From positions 186,001-250,000 of the forward strand of contig NZ_JAKNTK010000001.1 in NCBI RefSeq assembly GCF_022440805.1: a stretch of DNA of 64,000 bases. The letters run 5' to 3'. Below, piece by piece: positions 52,394 through 59,907 of the stretch (position 1 is its first letter; every line of letters begins with the position of its first letter). The notes under the pieces were generated by a model. That model was not told where the DNA came from and did no database searches. It saw nothing but the letters and a program-made list of their open reading frames with translations. Origin of the DNA: Holdemania massiliensis. Its GTDB lineage: Bacteria; Bacillota_I; Bacilli_A; Erysipelotrichales; Erysipelotrichaceae. A program made the position numbers and the translations under genes.

Positions 52394-53296
52394 TCAAGGA
52401 GAACAAGAATCAACTAGGGACTTATTGATCTGAAGTTTCAGTTCTTCCAGCAATAATTCCGCAATCGGTGTGAAGACCTGATATTTTTTCCAGATCACAT
52501 ACATTTTCGTTTCTAAAGGTGGTTTTAACGGTCTGAAGCATAATTCACTGTCTTTACCGGTATCGGCAAGTTTATCAAACGAGAGCATATATCCCAATCC
52601 TTCTCTAACAAAGACAGATCCGTTGTAAGGAAGATTGATGGTGCCTGAGAGCTGAAGCGTATCCGCTTTTTCACCACACCATCGGGGAATATCAACCTGC
52701 ATTGCCTGCGCCGAACAGATCAAATTTAGTCCATATAAATCTTCAACGCTTATTTCTTCTTTCTGAGAAAGACGATCTTCTTTGCGCATGACTAAACCCC
52801 ATGTATTGATCTCGGGCACCTCGAGATAGTTATATTTAGACAGGTTTGGCGGTTCGACAATGACTGCGAAATCAATCAATCCCTTATCTAATCGCTCAGT
52901 AACCTGTTCAGTATTCCCGCTGGTAAGATGATAACGAAATAATGGGTATTTTTCTTTAAACGCCTTAATCGTTTGCGCAAGATACTTGATTTGATAAGAC
53001 TCTGCACACCCGATATACACTTCTCCGCCTAAAACTGGATCAAGGGCTTTAAATTCATCAAGCGTTTTATCGACCATTTCAAGAATATCCTCAGCTCTTT
53101 TTCGCAGCAGCATGCCTTCGTCGGTTAGACTTACGCTGAAACTGCCGCGGCGGAATAACTTCTTCCCAAGCTCCTGTTCTAAATCCTTCATCTGTTTGGA
53201 TAATGTTGGCTGTGTGACATGAAGCCTTTCTGCGGCTCGTGACATATTTCCTTCTCGGGCAATTTCCAAAAAATAACGAAGCACACGAATTTCCAT
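52394..53296 (-). CDS. LysR-family transcriptional regulator
   Basis: This 300-residue regulator has the LysR winged helix at residues 1-60 (EIRVLRYFLEIAREGNMSRAAERL then VTQPTLSKQMKDLEQELG) and a two-lobed effector domain (about 88-295) with LGGEVYIGCAES at its start. A GGGAGGC ribosome site sits ahead of the ATG. It is divergent from a small gene and an iron alcohol dehydrogenase; a dyad fitting the T-N11-A pattern lies between them, so it probably controls both itself and the dehydrogenase. Confidence 0.92.
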   Translation of the reverse strand: MEIRVLRYFLEIAREGNMSRAAERLHVTQPTLSKQMKDLEQELGKKLFRRGSFSVSLTDEGMLLRKRAEDILEMVDKTLDEFKALDPVLGGEVYIGCAESYQIKYLAQTIKAFKEKYPLFRYHLTSGNTEQVTERLDKGLIDFAVIVEPPNLSKYNYLEVPEINTWGLVMRKEDRLSQKEEISVEDLYGLNLICSAQAMQVDIPRWCGEKADTLQLSGTINLPYNGSVFVREGLGYMLSFDKLADTGKDSELCFRPLKPPLETKMYVIWKKYQVFTPIAELLLEELKLQINKSLVDSCSP

Positions 53297-53344
53297 AAGT
53301 TCGCCTCCCAGCTGAATGGCTTTTCAATATTATATCAGGTGTTT

Positions 53345-53365
53345 GATATTCTTGAAATGAATATC
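53345..53365. promoter_or_regulatory. Dyad operator, candidate LysR binding site
   Basis: GATATTC (53345-53351) and GAATATC (53359-53365) are exact inverted repeats 7 bases apart, giving a T-N11-A core, in the region divergent between the LysR gene and the dehydrogenase operon and 20 bases upstream of its -35 box. Confidence 0.6.
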
Positions 53366-53384
53366 ACGATATAGAATTCGAGTA

Positions 53385-53414
53385 TTGGATATATCGCAAT
53401 GCTTCCAATATAAT
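53385..53414 (+). promoter_or_regulatory. Promoter of the dehydrogenase operon
   Basis: TTGGAT (53385-53390) and TATAAT (53409-53414) are 18 bases apart; the LysR dyad lies just upstream, as for an activator-dependent promoter. Confidence 0.65.
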
Positions 53415-53440
53415 AATTTTGAAAAGGAGCGGCAAAGAAA

Positions 53441-53674
53441 TTGGCAGAAGCAATGGATACGATGGGACTTATTTATCAAAACTTGAAAGATGCAGGCTGT
53501 AATGAGGAGACAACCGAAAAATGTATGCTTTTAGCGGAAAAGGGAGAGGTCAAAAGGATGCTGCCGCTTCTTCTGCATCACAGAATGACGTTGCTTGAGA
53601 ATATTCATTTCAGGCAAAAACAAATCGACTGTCTTGACTATTTGGTATACAAAATTCAAAAAGAAACATTTTAG
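53441..53674 (+). CDS. Small helical protein before the alcohol dehydrogenase
   Basis: This is a 77-residue helical, acidic-to-basic protein. It starts at a TTG (with GGAG about 12 bases upstream) or possibly the ATG at 53453. The end (HHRMTLLENIHFRQKQIDCLDYLVYKIQKE) looks like the dimerisation helix of MerR regulators, but no DNA-binding part is present, so it may be a trimmed regulator or an accessory protein. It is 14 bases from the dehydrogenase start. Confidence 0.5.
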   Translation: MAEAMDTMGLIYQNLKDAGCNEETTEKCMLLAEKGEVKRMLPLLLHHRMTLLENIHFRQKQIDCLDYLVYKIQKETF

Positions 53675-53688
53675 GAGGTAAGACAAGG

Positions 53689-54858
53689 ATGAAATTTAAT
53701 TTTAATAACCCAACTAATCTCTACTTCGGCTCTGGTTCACTGAATCAGCTGGGAAGTCTGACGATGCCAGGGAAAAAGGCGCTGGTATTGATATCGAATG
53801 GGAAATCAACAAAAATAAACGGCTATCTTGATCGAACACTGTCTCAGCTTGATGAAGCGAAGATCGAATATATCATATTTGATCAAATTATGGAAAACCC
53901 AGTCAAGGAAGTCATTATGGAAGGGGCGGCGAAGGCAAAAGAAAATGCCTGTGACTTTATCGTAGCTTTAGGCGGCGGGGCGGTGATCGATTCCGCATCA
54001 GCGATTGCCGCAATGGCGACCCATAACGGAGATCTTTGGGATTATGTTGTGGGAGGAACGGGGCGATGCCAGCCGCTAGTCAATAAGGGGCTTCCCATTG
54101 TTGCGATAGCAACTACTTCAGGGACAGGGTCAGAAATGAATGGTTTTGGCGTCATCTCGAATCTGGAAACCCATGAAAAAATTGGTTTTGGCAATCCCTC
54201 GCTGACGCCGGTCATTGCTATTGTTGACCCTGAACTGATGCTGAGCGTTCCTGCAAAATATACAGCGTATCAAGGCTTTGACGCTCTGTTTCATCATACA
54301 GAGGTCATGATGTCCAAAGGAATTAATCTGCTGAGTGAAACGATTGCGCTCTCAGCAATAAAAAGTATTGCAGAATATCTGCCCCGTGCTGTAAGAAATG
54401 GTCAAGATCTTGAAGCCAGGGAACATGTCGCTTATGGCAGTACGATGGCTGGCATAACGATGCAGCTAACATCGACGACAGCGCAGCACAGCATGGAGCA
54501 TGCAATGAGTGCTTACCATCCTAGTCTTCCGCATGGGGCCGGACTGATTCTAATTTCTAAAGCATTTGCGGAATTCTTTATTGAAAAAAAAGCTTGTGAT
54601 CAGCAGTTTATAAAAATGGCCCAAGCCATGGGCATCGAAAATGCAAAGAAGCCGGAGGATTTTATTACAGCCCTGATACAGCTGCAGGAAGCTTGCGGAG
54701 TAGCTGATTTGAAAATGAGCGATTTTGGCTTTACTCGTGATGAGGCGATGACATTGGCCAAAGGTGCTCGCTCTATGCAGGGAGGTTTATTTGAGGCTAA
54801 TCCTTGTGAACTGACCGATGAAGACTGTGCGGGTATTTTTGAAAAATCCTACAGATAA
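53689..54858 (+). CDS. Iron-containing alcohol dehydrogenase
   Basis: This 389-residue protein is of the butanol dehydrogenase-like type. The NAD(P) loop GGGAVIDSASAIAAM (about residues 97-111), TTSGTGSEMNGFGV (about 144) and the metal-binding histidines in EHAMSAYHPSLPHGAG (about 266-281) are intact. It reduces aldehydes to alcohols or the reverse with NAD(P)H. AGGAGGT precedes the ATG. The neighbours are a LysR regulator and a redox fusion protein, which suggests a response to reactive aldehydes or oxidative stress. Confidence 0.93.
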   Translation: MKFNFNNPTNLYFGSGSLNQLGSLTMPGKKALVLISNGKSTKINGYLDRTLSQLDEAKIEYIIFDQIMENPVKEVIMEGAAKAKENACDFIVALGGGAVIDSASAIAAMATHNGDLWDYVVGGTGRCQPLVNKGLPIVAIATTSGTGSEMNGFGVISNLETHEKIGFGNPSLTPVIAIVDPELMLSVPAKYTAYQGFDALFHHTEVMMSKGINLLSETIALSAIKSIAEYLPRAVRNGQDLEAREHVAYGSTMAGITMQLTSTTAQHSMEHAMSAYHPSLPHGAGLILISKAFAEFFIEKKACDQQFIKMAQAMGIENAKKPEDFITALIQLQEACGVADLKMSDFGFTRDEAMTLAKGARSMQGGLFEANPCELTDEDCAGIFEKSYR

Positions 54859-54953
54859 GAAAAAGGCATAGTGTTTTTCTTAAACGGTTCACAGGAATCA
54901 GTCGAGATTCAAGATCTGGAGTTTCTCTTTATGAGGAAAGGAGTGGAAAGAGG

Positions 54954-56420
54954 ATGAAACGATTCACAGTCATGATCACGGTTCTGACGATGCTGTTCAG
55001 CCTTGCGGCTTGCAGCAAAGAAGCGGATCAATCAAACAAAGATTTAAAGGTACAAAGTACAGATACTATGGAAGGTGAGGGGATTATGAATCATGAAGAT
55101 GGATCATCCAATAAAACGGCAGTGATCTATTTTTCAGCAACTGGAACAACAAAATCCATAGCCGAAGAGGCCGCTGAAATTTTGAATGCGGATATTTATG
55201 AAATTGTACCGGAAATTCCTTATACAGAAGAAGATCTGGCTTACTATACGGACGGGCGTGCCGATCAGGAACAGAATGATCTCTCAGCGCGTCCTAAAAT
55301 TGTCGGGCATATCGAAAATATGCAGAACTATGACACGATCCTGCTCGGTTATCCGATATGGCATGGACAGGCGCCGAGAATTATCAGCACTTTCTTGGAA
55401 AGCTACGATTTTTCTGGAAAAACAATTGTGACCTTTTGCACCTCCCAAAGCAGCGATATCGGATCAAGCAGTCAGAATCTTCATACATTAGCGGAAAATG
55501 CAGATTGGCTTGACGGCCGTCGATTTGCGGCAGGAACGTCAAAGCAGGAGCTTGAAGAATGGCTGGGAGAAATCGGGATCCTGCCTGAGAAAGCAGAAAG
55601 TCAATCTGCTTTCGATTTTGAAAGGCATACGGTTATGCTGAACAGTGGTTACGAAATGCCGATCATGGGTTTGGGAACTTATAGTCTTTCTGAAGAAGAA
55701 TGTTATAACTCCGTAACTACATTGCTTCAATTCGGCGGAAGATTGATCGACACGGCTTATATGTATCACAATGAAGCAAGCGTTGGACGTGCAGTAAGCG
55801 ATTCAGAGGTACCCCGAGAAGAAATATTCGTGATCACCAAGCTCTATCCCAATCAATTTTCTGATGCTGCCAATGCGATTGATGACGCATTGGAGAGAAT
55901 GGGTTTGGAATACATAGATATGATGTTATTGCATCACCCAGGAACAGGGGATGTGGAGGCATATAAAGCTATGGAACAGGCGGTGAGTGAAGGTAAGATC
56001 CATTCGATTGGCTTATCAAACTGGTATGTTGAGGAATTAGAAGAATTTCTGCCTCAAATCGATATTATGCCTGCCTTGATCCAAAATGAAATTCATCCTT
56101 ATTATCAAGAAAATGATGTTATTCCATATATCCAGGATCTTGGTATGGTTATGCAAGGATGGTATCCCCTCGGCGGCAGAGGACATACAGCTGAACTTTT
56201 AAACGATGAGACTATTATAACCATCGCCCAAACGCATGGGGTTTCTGCGGCCCAAGTTATCCTGCGCTGGAATCTGCAGAAAGGGGTCGTAGTTATTCCG
56301 GGTTCCAGTAATCCAGAACATATCCGTGAAAATATAGAATTATTTGATTTTGAACTGTCGGATGATGAAATGGCGAGGATTAATGCCCTTGATCGGGGCG
56401 AAAAACATGACTGGTATTAA
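54954..56420 (+). CDS. Lipoprotein fusing a flavodoxin to an aldo/keto reductase
   Basis: This 488-residue protein has a signal peptide with lipobox SLAAC (Cys20). Residues 45-195 are flavodoxin-like: TAVIYFSATGTTKSIAEEAA is the FMN phosphate loop and LLGYPIWHGQAPRII the second flavin contact. Residues 220-488 are a complete aldo/keto reductase with Asp and Tyr in LIDTAYMYHNE, Lys in FVITKLYP and His in MLLHHPGTG. Both cofactor enzymes are usually separate and cytoplasmic, so export of an NADPH enzyme is odd. AAAGGAG precedes the ATG; it follows the alcohol dehydrogenase by about 95 bases. Confidence 0.85.
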   Translation: MKRFTVMITVLTMLFSLAACSKEADQSNKDLKVQSTDTMEGEGIMNHEDGSSNKTAVIYFSATGTTKSIAEEAAEILNADIYEIVPEIPYTEEDLAYYTDGRADQEQNDLSARPKIVGHIENMQNYDTILLGYPIWHGQAPRIISTFLESYDFSGKTIVTFCTSQSSDIGSSSQNLHTLAENADWLDGRRFAAGTSKQELEEWLGEIGILPEKAESQSAFDFERHTVMLNSGYEMPIMGLGTYSLSEEECYNSVTTLLQFGGRLIDTAYMYHNEASVGRAVSDSEVPREEIFVITKLYPNQFSDAANAIDDALERMGLEYIDMMLLHHPGTGDVEAYKAMEQAVSEGKIHSIGLSNWYVEELEEFLPQIDIMPALIQNEIHPYYQENDVIPYIQDLGMVMQGWYPLGGRGHTAELLNDETIITIAQTHGVSAAQVILRWNLQKGVVVIPGSSNPEHIRENIELFDFELSDDEMARINALDRGEKHDWY

Positions 56421-56467
56421 ATCGAATCTAAGGATGTTGAAATGAAAGCAATCGGTATCATGTCTAG

Positions 56468-56653
56468 GGAAAATTGGGACATAAGGGTTTTACAGCCTAT
56501 CCAAGATTTGATAAAAAGGGACAAGCGGAGATTTGTGGTCCGTGGTATGAAGGAAAGATTCCTTATGAACATAAAAACTATATGTCTTTTAACGAAGTTC
56601 AGGAGGCCTATGCTGGTAATCTTGAAAAATTAGGCTTTCAAGTATTTCGATAA
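56468..56653 (+). pseudogene. C-terminal remnant of an unidentified protein
   Basis: A frame of 61 codons (GKLGHKGFTAYPRFDKKGQA, then WYEGKIPYEHKNYMSFNEVQ and EAYAGNLEKLGFQVFR) is protein-like, but has a stop just upstream and no start codon or ribosome site. It appears to be the tail of a deleted gene. Another overlapping frame with an ATG at 56442 is less protein-like. Family not recognised. Confidence 0.45.
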
Positions 56654-56737
56654 AGATAGTAGTGTTGATAAAAGAGGAACTGTCGATGTGAAAACACATA
56701 GAATGTGATGAACTCAAGGTTCTTATTTGCAACAAAA

Positions 56738-56793
56738 GAGGAACGGCAAAATTATGTACAGTGTGTACTGCATAATCTTACCGTTCCTTTTTT
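56738..56793 (+). terminator. Compound hairpin terminator, second copy
   Basis: GGAACGG and CCGTTCC (56740-56746, 56781-56787) enclose an inner ATTATG/CATAAT stem and end in six T. Outer arms and internal loop match the terminator at 21508-21557, while the inner stem differs. Confidence 0.85.
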
Positions 56794-56823
56794 AGCATAC
56801 AGAATATATAAAACTCCAATGAG

Positions 56824-56852
56824 TTGAATAACTCATTTGAATGATATATAAT
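56824..56852 (+). promoter_or_regulatory. Promoter of the AlbA_2 regulator gene with an overlapping palindrome
   Basis: TTGAAT (56824-56829) and TATAAT (56847-56852) are 17 bases apart. The palindrome GAGTT-GAAT-AACTC (56821-56834) overlaps the -35 box and could be an operator. Confidence 0.65.
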
Positions 56853-56949
56853 AGCTCAAAAGAGGCTGAATCTAAGTCTTCTCGATTTTCGTAACGAACG
56901 AGGTTTCTTTTTAAGTATAAATGCTTCGAATTGGAGTAGGAGGAAATAT

Positions 56950-58296
56950 ATGCCTGAAAATCAGAACATAGAATGGAAAGAATCCTGGCGTGATGAGTAT
57001 TTAAAGTGGATCTGTGGTTTTGCAAATGCTCAGGGAGGCAAGATCTATATCGGTACTGATGATGAAGGCTCGATCATTGGTGTGCCAGACAGTAAAAAGC
57101 TTTTAGAAGATATTCCCAACAAAGTGCGGGATATTCTCGGTATTCTCGTAGATGTCAATCTCTTAGGACAAGATGATAAAGATTACATAGAGATATGTGT
57201 TGCCCCGAGTAGTTATCCAGTGAATTATAAGGGTGAATATCATTATCGCAGCGGAAGTACAAAGCAGCTTCTTAAAGGTGCTGCTTTGACGGAATTCTTA
57301 CTATCCAAAACGGGCTATAAATGGGATTCCGTTCCAATGGATAGTGTTACAGTTGAAGAATTGGACAAAGAGAGTTTCGACATTTTCCGAAGAGAAGCTC
57401 TGCGAAGCGGGCGTATGACTGAAGAAGATCTGAAGATGAGCAATAGACAGCTTCTTGACAGCCTTGGTCTTCTTGGTCAGGGAAAGCTGAAACGGGCGGC
57501 AATTCTTTTATTCCATCGTAATCCGGAAAAATGGGTTACTGGTGCATATATCAAAATTGGATATTTTGGTGAGGGATCCGATTTGCGCTATCAGGATGAG
57601 ATCCATGGATCTTTGTTCATCCAGGCAGATAGGGTTGTCGAATTAATTTATTTAAAATATATGAAGGCAATGATATCCTATGATAACGTTACAAGAATTG
57701 AAACTTATCCGCTTCCCAAAGCGGCTGTCAGGGAAGCGGTGTATAATGCAATAATCCATTCCAATTATGCAGCATTAGTTCCAATTCAGATTCGGATCCA
57801 TGAAGATGCGGTTTATATCAGCAATGACTGTGTTTTTCCGATTGGGTGGTCAGTCGATACGCTGATGGAACGTCATCGTTCACAGCCTTACAATCCTAAT
57901 ATAGCTAATGGTTTTTTCAGGGCAGGATATGTGGAAACCTGGGGACGAGGGATCGAAAAGATATGTGAAGCGTGTAAAAATCATGGTGTTCCTGGTCCAG
58001 AATATAAGCTTAATTTAGAAGATATTATGGTGAAATTTACACCTTTGAAACAACCAAATATTTTAAAAGGTCAGAATGTCCTAATAAATGACCCATTAAA
58101 TGACCTAATAGAAAATTCTTTGGAGAAAATAGTTATAACAGTAATAAAGGAAAATCCTCATGTAACACAGGCGCAGCTTGCCGCAAAATTGAACCGTTCT
58201 GAAAGGCAGATAAGAAGAGTCATAAAAGAATTAAGAGAAAAAAGTTTGATAGAGCGTGCTGGCAGCCGAAAATCAGGTCAATGGATTGTAAAATAA
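56950..58296 (+). CDS. AlbA_2 / RecG-like ATP-binding transcriptional regulator
   Basis: This 448-residue protein starts with an AlbA_2 domain: NIEWKESWRDEYLKWICGFA then NAQGGKIYIGTDDEGSIIGV (residues 5-46), and continues with a GHKL-type ATPase-like region (PKAAVREAVYNAIIHSNYA, about 256; GRGIEKICEACKNHG, about 336) and a winged-helix tail (TQAQLAAKLNRSERQIRRVI, about 399). Such proteins are annotated as RecG-like or divergent AAA-4 regulators; several relate to Schlafen and phage defence. The function here is unknown. AGGAGG precedes the ATG; it has its own promoter. Confidence 0.88.
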   Translation: MPENQNIEWKESWRDEYLKWICGFANAQGGKIYIGTDDEGSIIGVPDSKKLLEDIPNKVRDILGILVDVNLLGQDDKDYIEICVAPSSYPVNYKGEYHYRSGSTKQLLKGAALTEFLLSKTGYKWDSVPMDSVTVEELDKESFDIFRREALRSGRMTEEDLKMSNRQLLDSLGLLGQGKLKRAAILLFHRNPEKWVTGAYIKIGYFGEGSDLRYQDEIHGSLFIQADRVVELIYLKYMKAMISYDNVTRIETYPLPKAAVREAVYNAIIHSNYAALVPIQIRIHEDAVYISNDCVFPIGWSVDTLMERHRSQPYNPNIANGFFRAGYVETWGRGIEKICEACKNHGVPGPEYKLNLEDIMVKFTPLKQPNILKGQNVLINDPLNDLIENSLEKIVITVIKENPHVTQAQLAAKLNRSERQIRRVIKELREKSLIERAGSRKSGQWIVK

Positions 58297-58315
58297 CTTT
58301 ACGAGTCAAATAAAA

Positions 58316-58352
58316 AAGGACTAATAATCATGAAAAGAAATTAGTCCTTATG
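58316..58352. terminator. Bidirectional hairpin after the AlbA_2 gene
   Basis: AGGACTAA and TTAGTCCT form the stem. On the minus strand it is followed by six T, on the plus strand by TTAT, so it serves mainly the minus strand but lies just past the AlbA_2 stop. Confidence 0.65.
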
Positions 58353-58379
58353 ATCATTTGTTTTTCCTAAACAAGTGCT

Positions 58380-58651
58380 TTATTCCGAGCTGTCATCTCT
58401 CTTTTCGTACTTTCGCACAGTAATATCATAAATTAATGAGGCTAATAATAAAATGGATGCGGAAACCATTGAAAGACCTGCAAAAATGAAATTACCCGTT
58501 CTTGAAGTAAAGAATAAAACGACTAAGTTCACCATCAGGCCAGCAGCACTTCTAAACCAAGCGCAACAATAGGAAATGACCCAATCGGCAGAATGAAAAC
58601 ATTACAACCGTTAAGCCATGGTTCTTTCTGATAATCGAGGATCAGAATGAA
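58380..58651 (-). pseudogene. Frameshifted small membrane protein
   Basis: On the minus strand one frame gives FILILDYQKEPWLNGCNVFI then LPIGSFPIVALGLEVLLA and stops; one base off, the next frame continues MVNLVVLFFTSRTGNFIFAG then LSMVSASILLLASLIYD and a charged tail to a stop at 58380. Joined, they form a plausible 90-residue protein with two or three membrane segments. No start codon with a ribosome site is visible for the first part. I read it as a decayed gene; the second part (58380-58535) could still be translated from its ATG. Confidence 0.45.
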
Positions 58652-58654
58652 AGA

Positions 58655-59794
58655 TTAGTTTTCGTGCTGAGCTACGGTAGCGTTTTGAATCTTTTCTGCT
58701 TCCACTAACCGGAAGGCTACTTTGCCATAACGAATTAAGGAGATCAGATTTTCTGCCAACATGTCAACCTGACCGATGACGTTGGCGTATTCAACGCCAG
58801 GCATGCTTTTCAATGCGATCTGCAGTTCCCCTTCATATTTGCCCGAGAGCTCGTTGTCCAGCGTGATGCACAGCTTATCGCGATCAGAAACGGGCTGAGC
58901 ACAAACCGAACCCAGGCCGCGAGTCTGAGTTGCCCGTAAAATAAATTCCGGCTGATCACTGCGCGACTTTAAGACTATGTTCAACAGCTTTTGGCGCAGG
59001 TCAGGATCCAGGCTGGAGTTAAAGTAAACCGGTACGCAGACACAATGGTTGTGGACAATTTCCTGAACCTGTTCCATTTCTGTCCGTGAAGGATTGCCGT
59101 CGCCAAAAAAGATGTAGTCGAACATACCGGTTGCTGTGAGTTCCCCAGCACTCAAATAAGCCGGTTTGTAACGATGGTTTTCCACAGTACATAAGCCGTG
59201 GCCATAGGCAAACAATAAATTGTCGGCATCCAGCGAATTGATGAATACACCGGTGCGGATCCCGCAGGCCTTAAACAGCTTCGCATTTTTATACGTGTCA
59301 ATAAACGACATTCCAGTATCCGGATGCGGGAAGAAATTATGGACAGCGACGTAATTTTCCAGATTGCCGTGACGCTGAATCGCTTTGATCCGATTGATCG
59401 GCTCCGCCTGCATCGAAGCATTGTCCTCGATCAGCACACCGTCTTCATTGCGGGTCATCTGAGCGACCAGCTCGTGATCCTCCTCAAATCCAAAATCCAG
59501 CCGTACAATCCGAATTCCCAGATGAACAAACGGTGACAGATCGTTCGGTTCCGCGTGTAGCTGATCCATGATCCGGCGATTGATATCCACATGCAGCGTC
59601 AGGCCCATCTTCCGGCACTCGCTGATCAGCCATTGAAACGGTGCCTTTAACTGGTTGGGTGCACTCCAGGCCTGCGGCGATTGAACGGTCGTATAAACCT
59701 GGCTGTAGCCCAGTGTGACTGCCAAATCTAATTGTTGTTTCATCACCGCTTCTGACTGCAGATGCGGGTAGAGAGAGATCCCTAAAAGACTCAT
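58655..59794 (-). CDS. mupG: MupG-like DUF871 protein (6-phospho-N-acetylmuramidase)
   Basis: This 379-residue TIM-barrel protein of the DUF871 family opens MSLLGISLYPHLQSEAVMKQ and has LTLHVDINRRIMDQL, IVRLDFGFEED and the NFFPHPDTGMS segment typical of the family, then a C-terminal lid domain (about residue 260 on). In Staphylococcus MupG cleaves 6-phospho-MurNAc-GlcNAc taken up from peptidoglycan. The start at 59794 follows AGAGGA; the frame runs 15 codons further. Its TATAAT-like -10 box lies at 59833-59828. It fits with nanE and the PTS across the divergent region. Confidence 0.85.
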   Translation of the reverse strand: MSLLGISLYPHLQSEAVMKQQLDLAVTLGYSQVYTTVQSPQAWSAPNQLKAPFQWLISECRKMGLTLHVDINRRIMDQLHAEPNDLSPFVHLGIRIVRLDFGFEEDHELVAQMTRNEDGVLIEDNASMQAEPINRIKAIQRHGNLENYVAVHNFFPHPDTGMSFIDTYKNAKLFKACGIRTGVFINSLDADNLLFAYGHGLCTVENHRYKPAYLSAGELTATGMFDYIFFGDGNPSRTEMEQVQEIVHNHCVCVPVYFNSSLDPDLRQKLLNIVLKSRSDQPEFILRATQTRGLGSVCAQPVSDRDKLCITLDNELSGKYEGELQIALKSMPGVEYANVIGQVDMLAENLISLIRYGKVAFRLVEAEKIQNATVAQHEN

Positions 59795-59849
59795 GGTATA
59801 TTCCTCTTTCTTGTTTATTCCTTTCTCATTATAACGCACTCCGGAAAAA

Positions 59850-59897
59850 AGAAAAAGGCAGACTTGATCCGGAAAAGAGCTCCGAAACAGTCTGCCC
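59850..59897 (-). terminator. Terminator of the aldo/keto reductase gene
   Basis: GGCAGACT and AGTCTGCC form the stem with a long loop; on the minus strand TTTTTCTTTTTT follows. Confidence 0.8.
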
Positions 59898-59907
59898 TAA
59901 TATTCAG

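Noticed and set aside
52032..52413. Short minus-strand frames between the two-component operon and lysR
   Set aside because: No ribosome sites or coding pattern; the region also contains the terminator at 52048-52091.
56442..56633. 63-codon frame starting at ATG 56442
   Set aside because: Its translation is less protein-like than the overlapping frame that ends at 56653, which I describe as a remnant.
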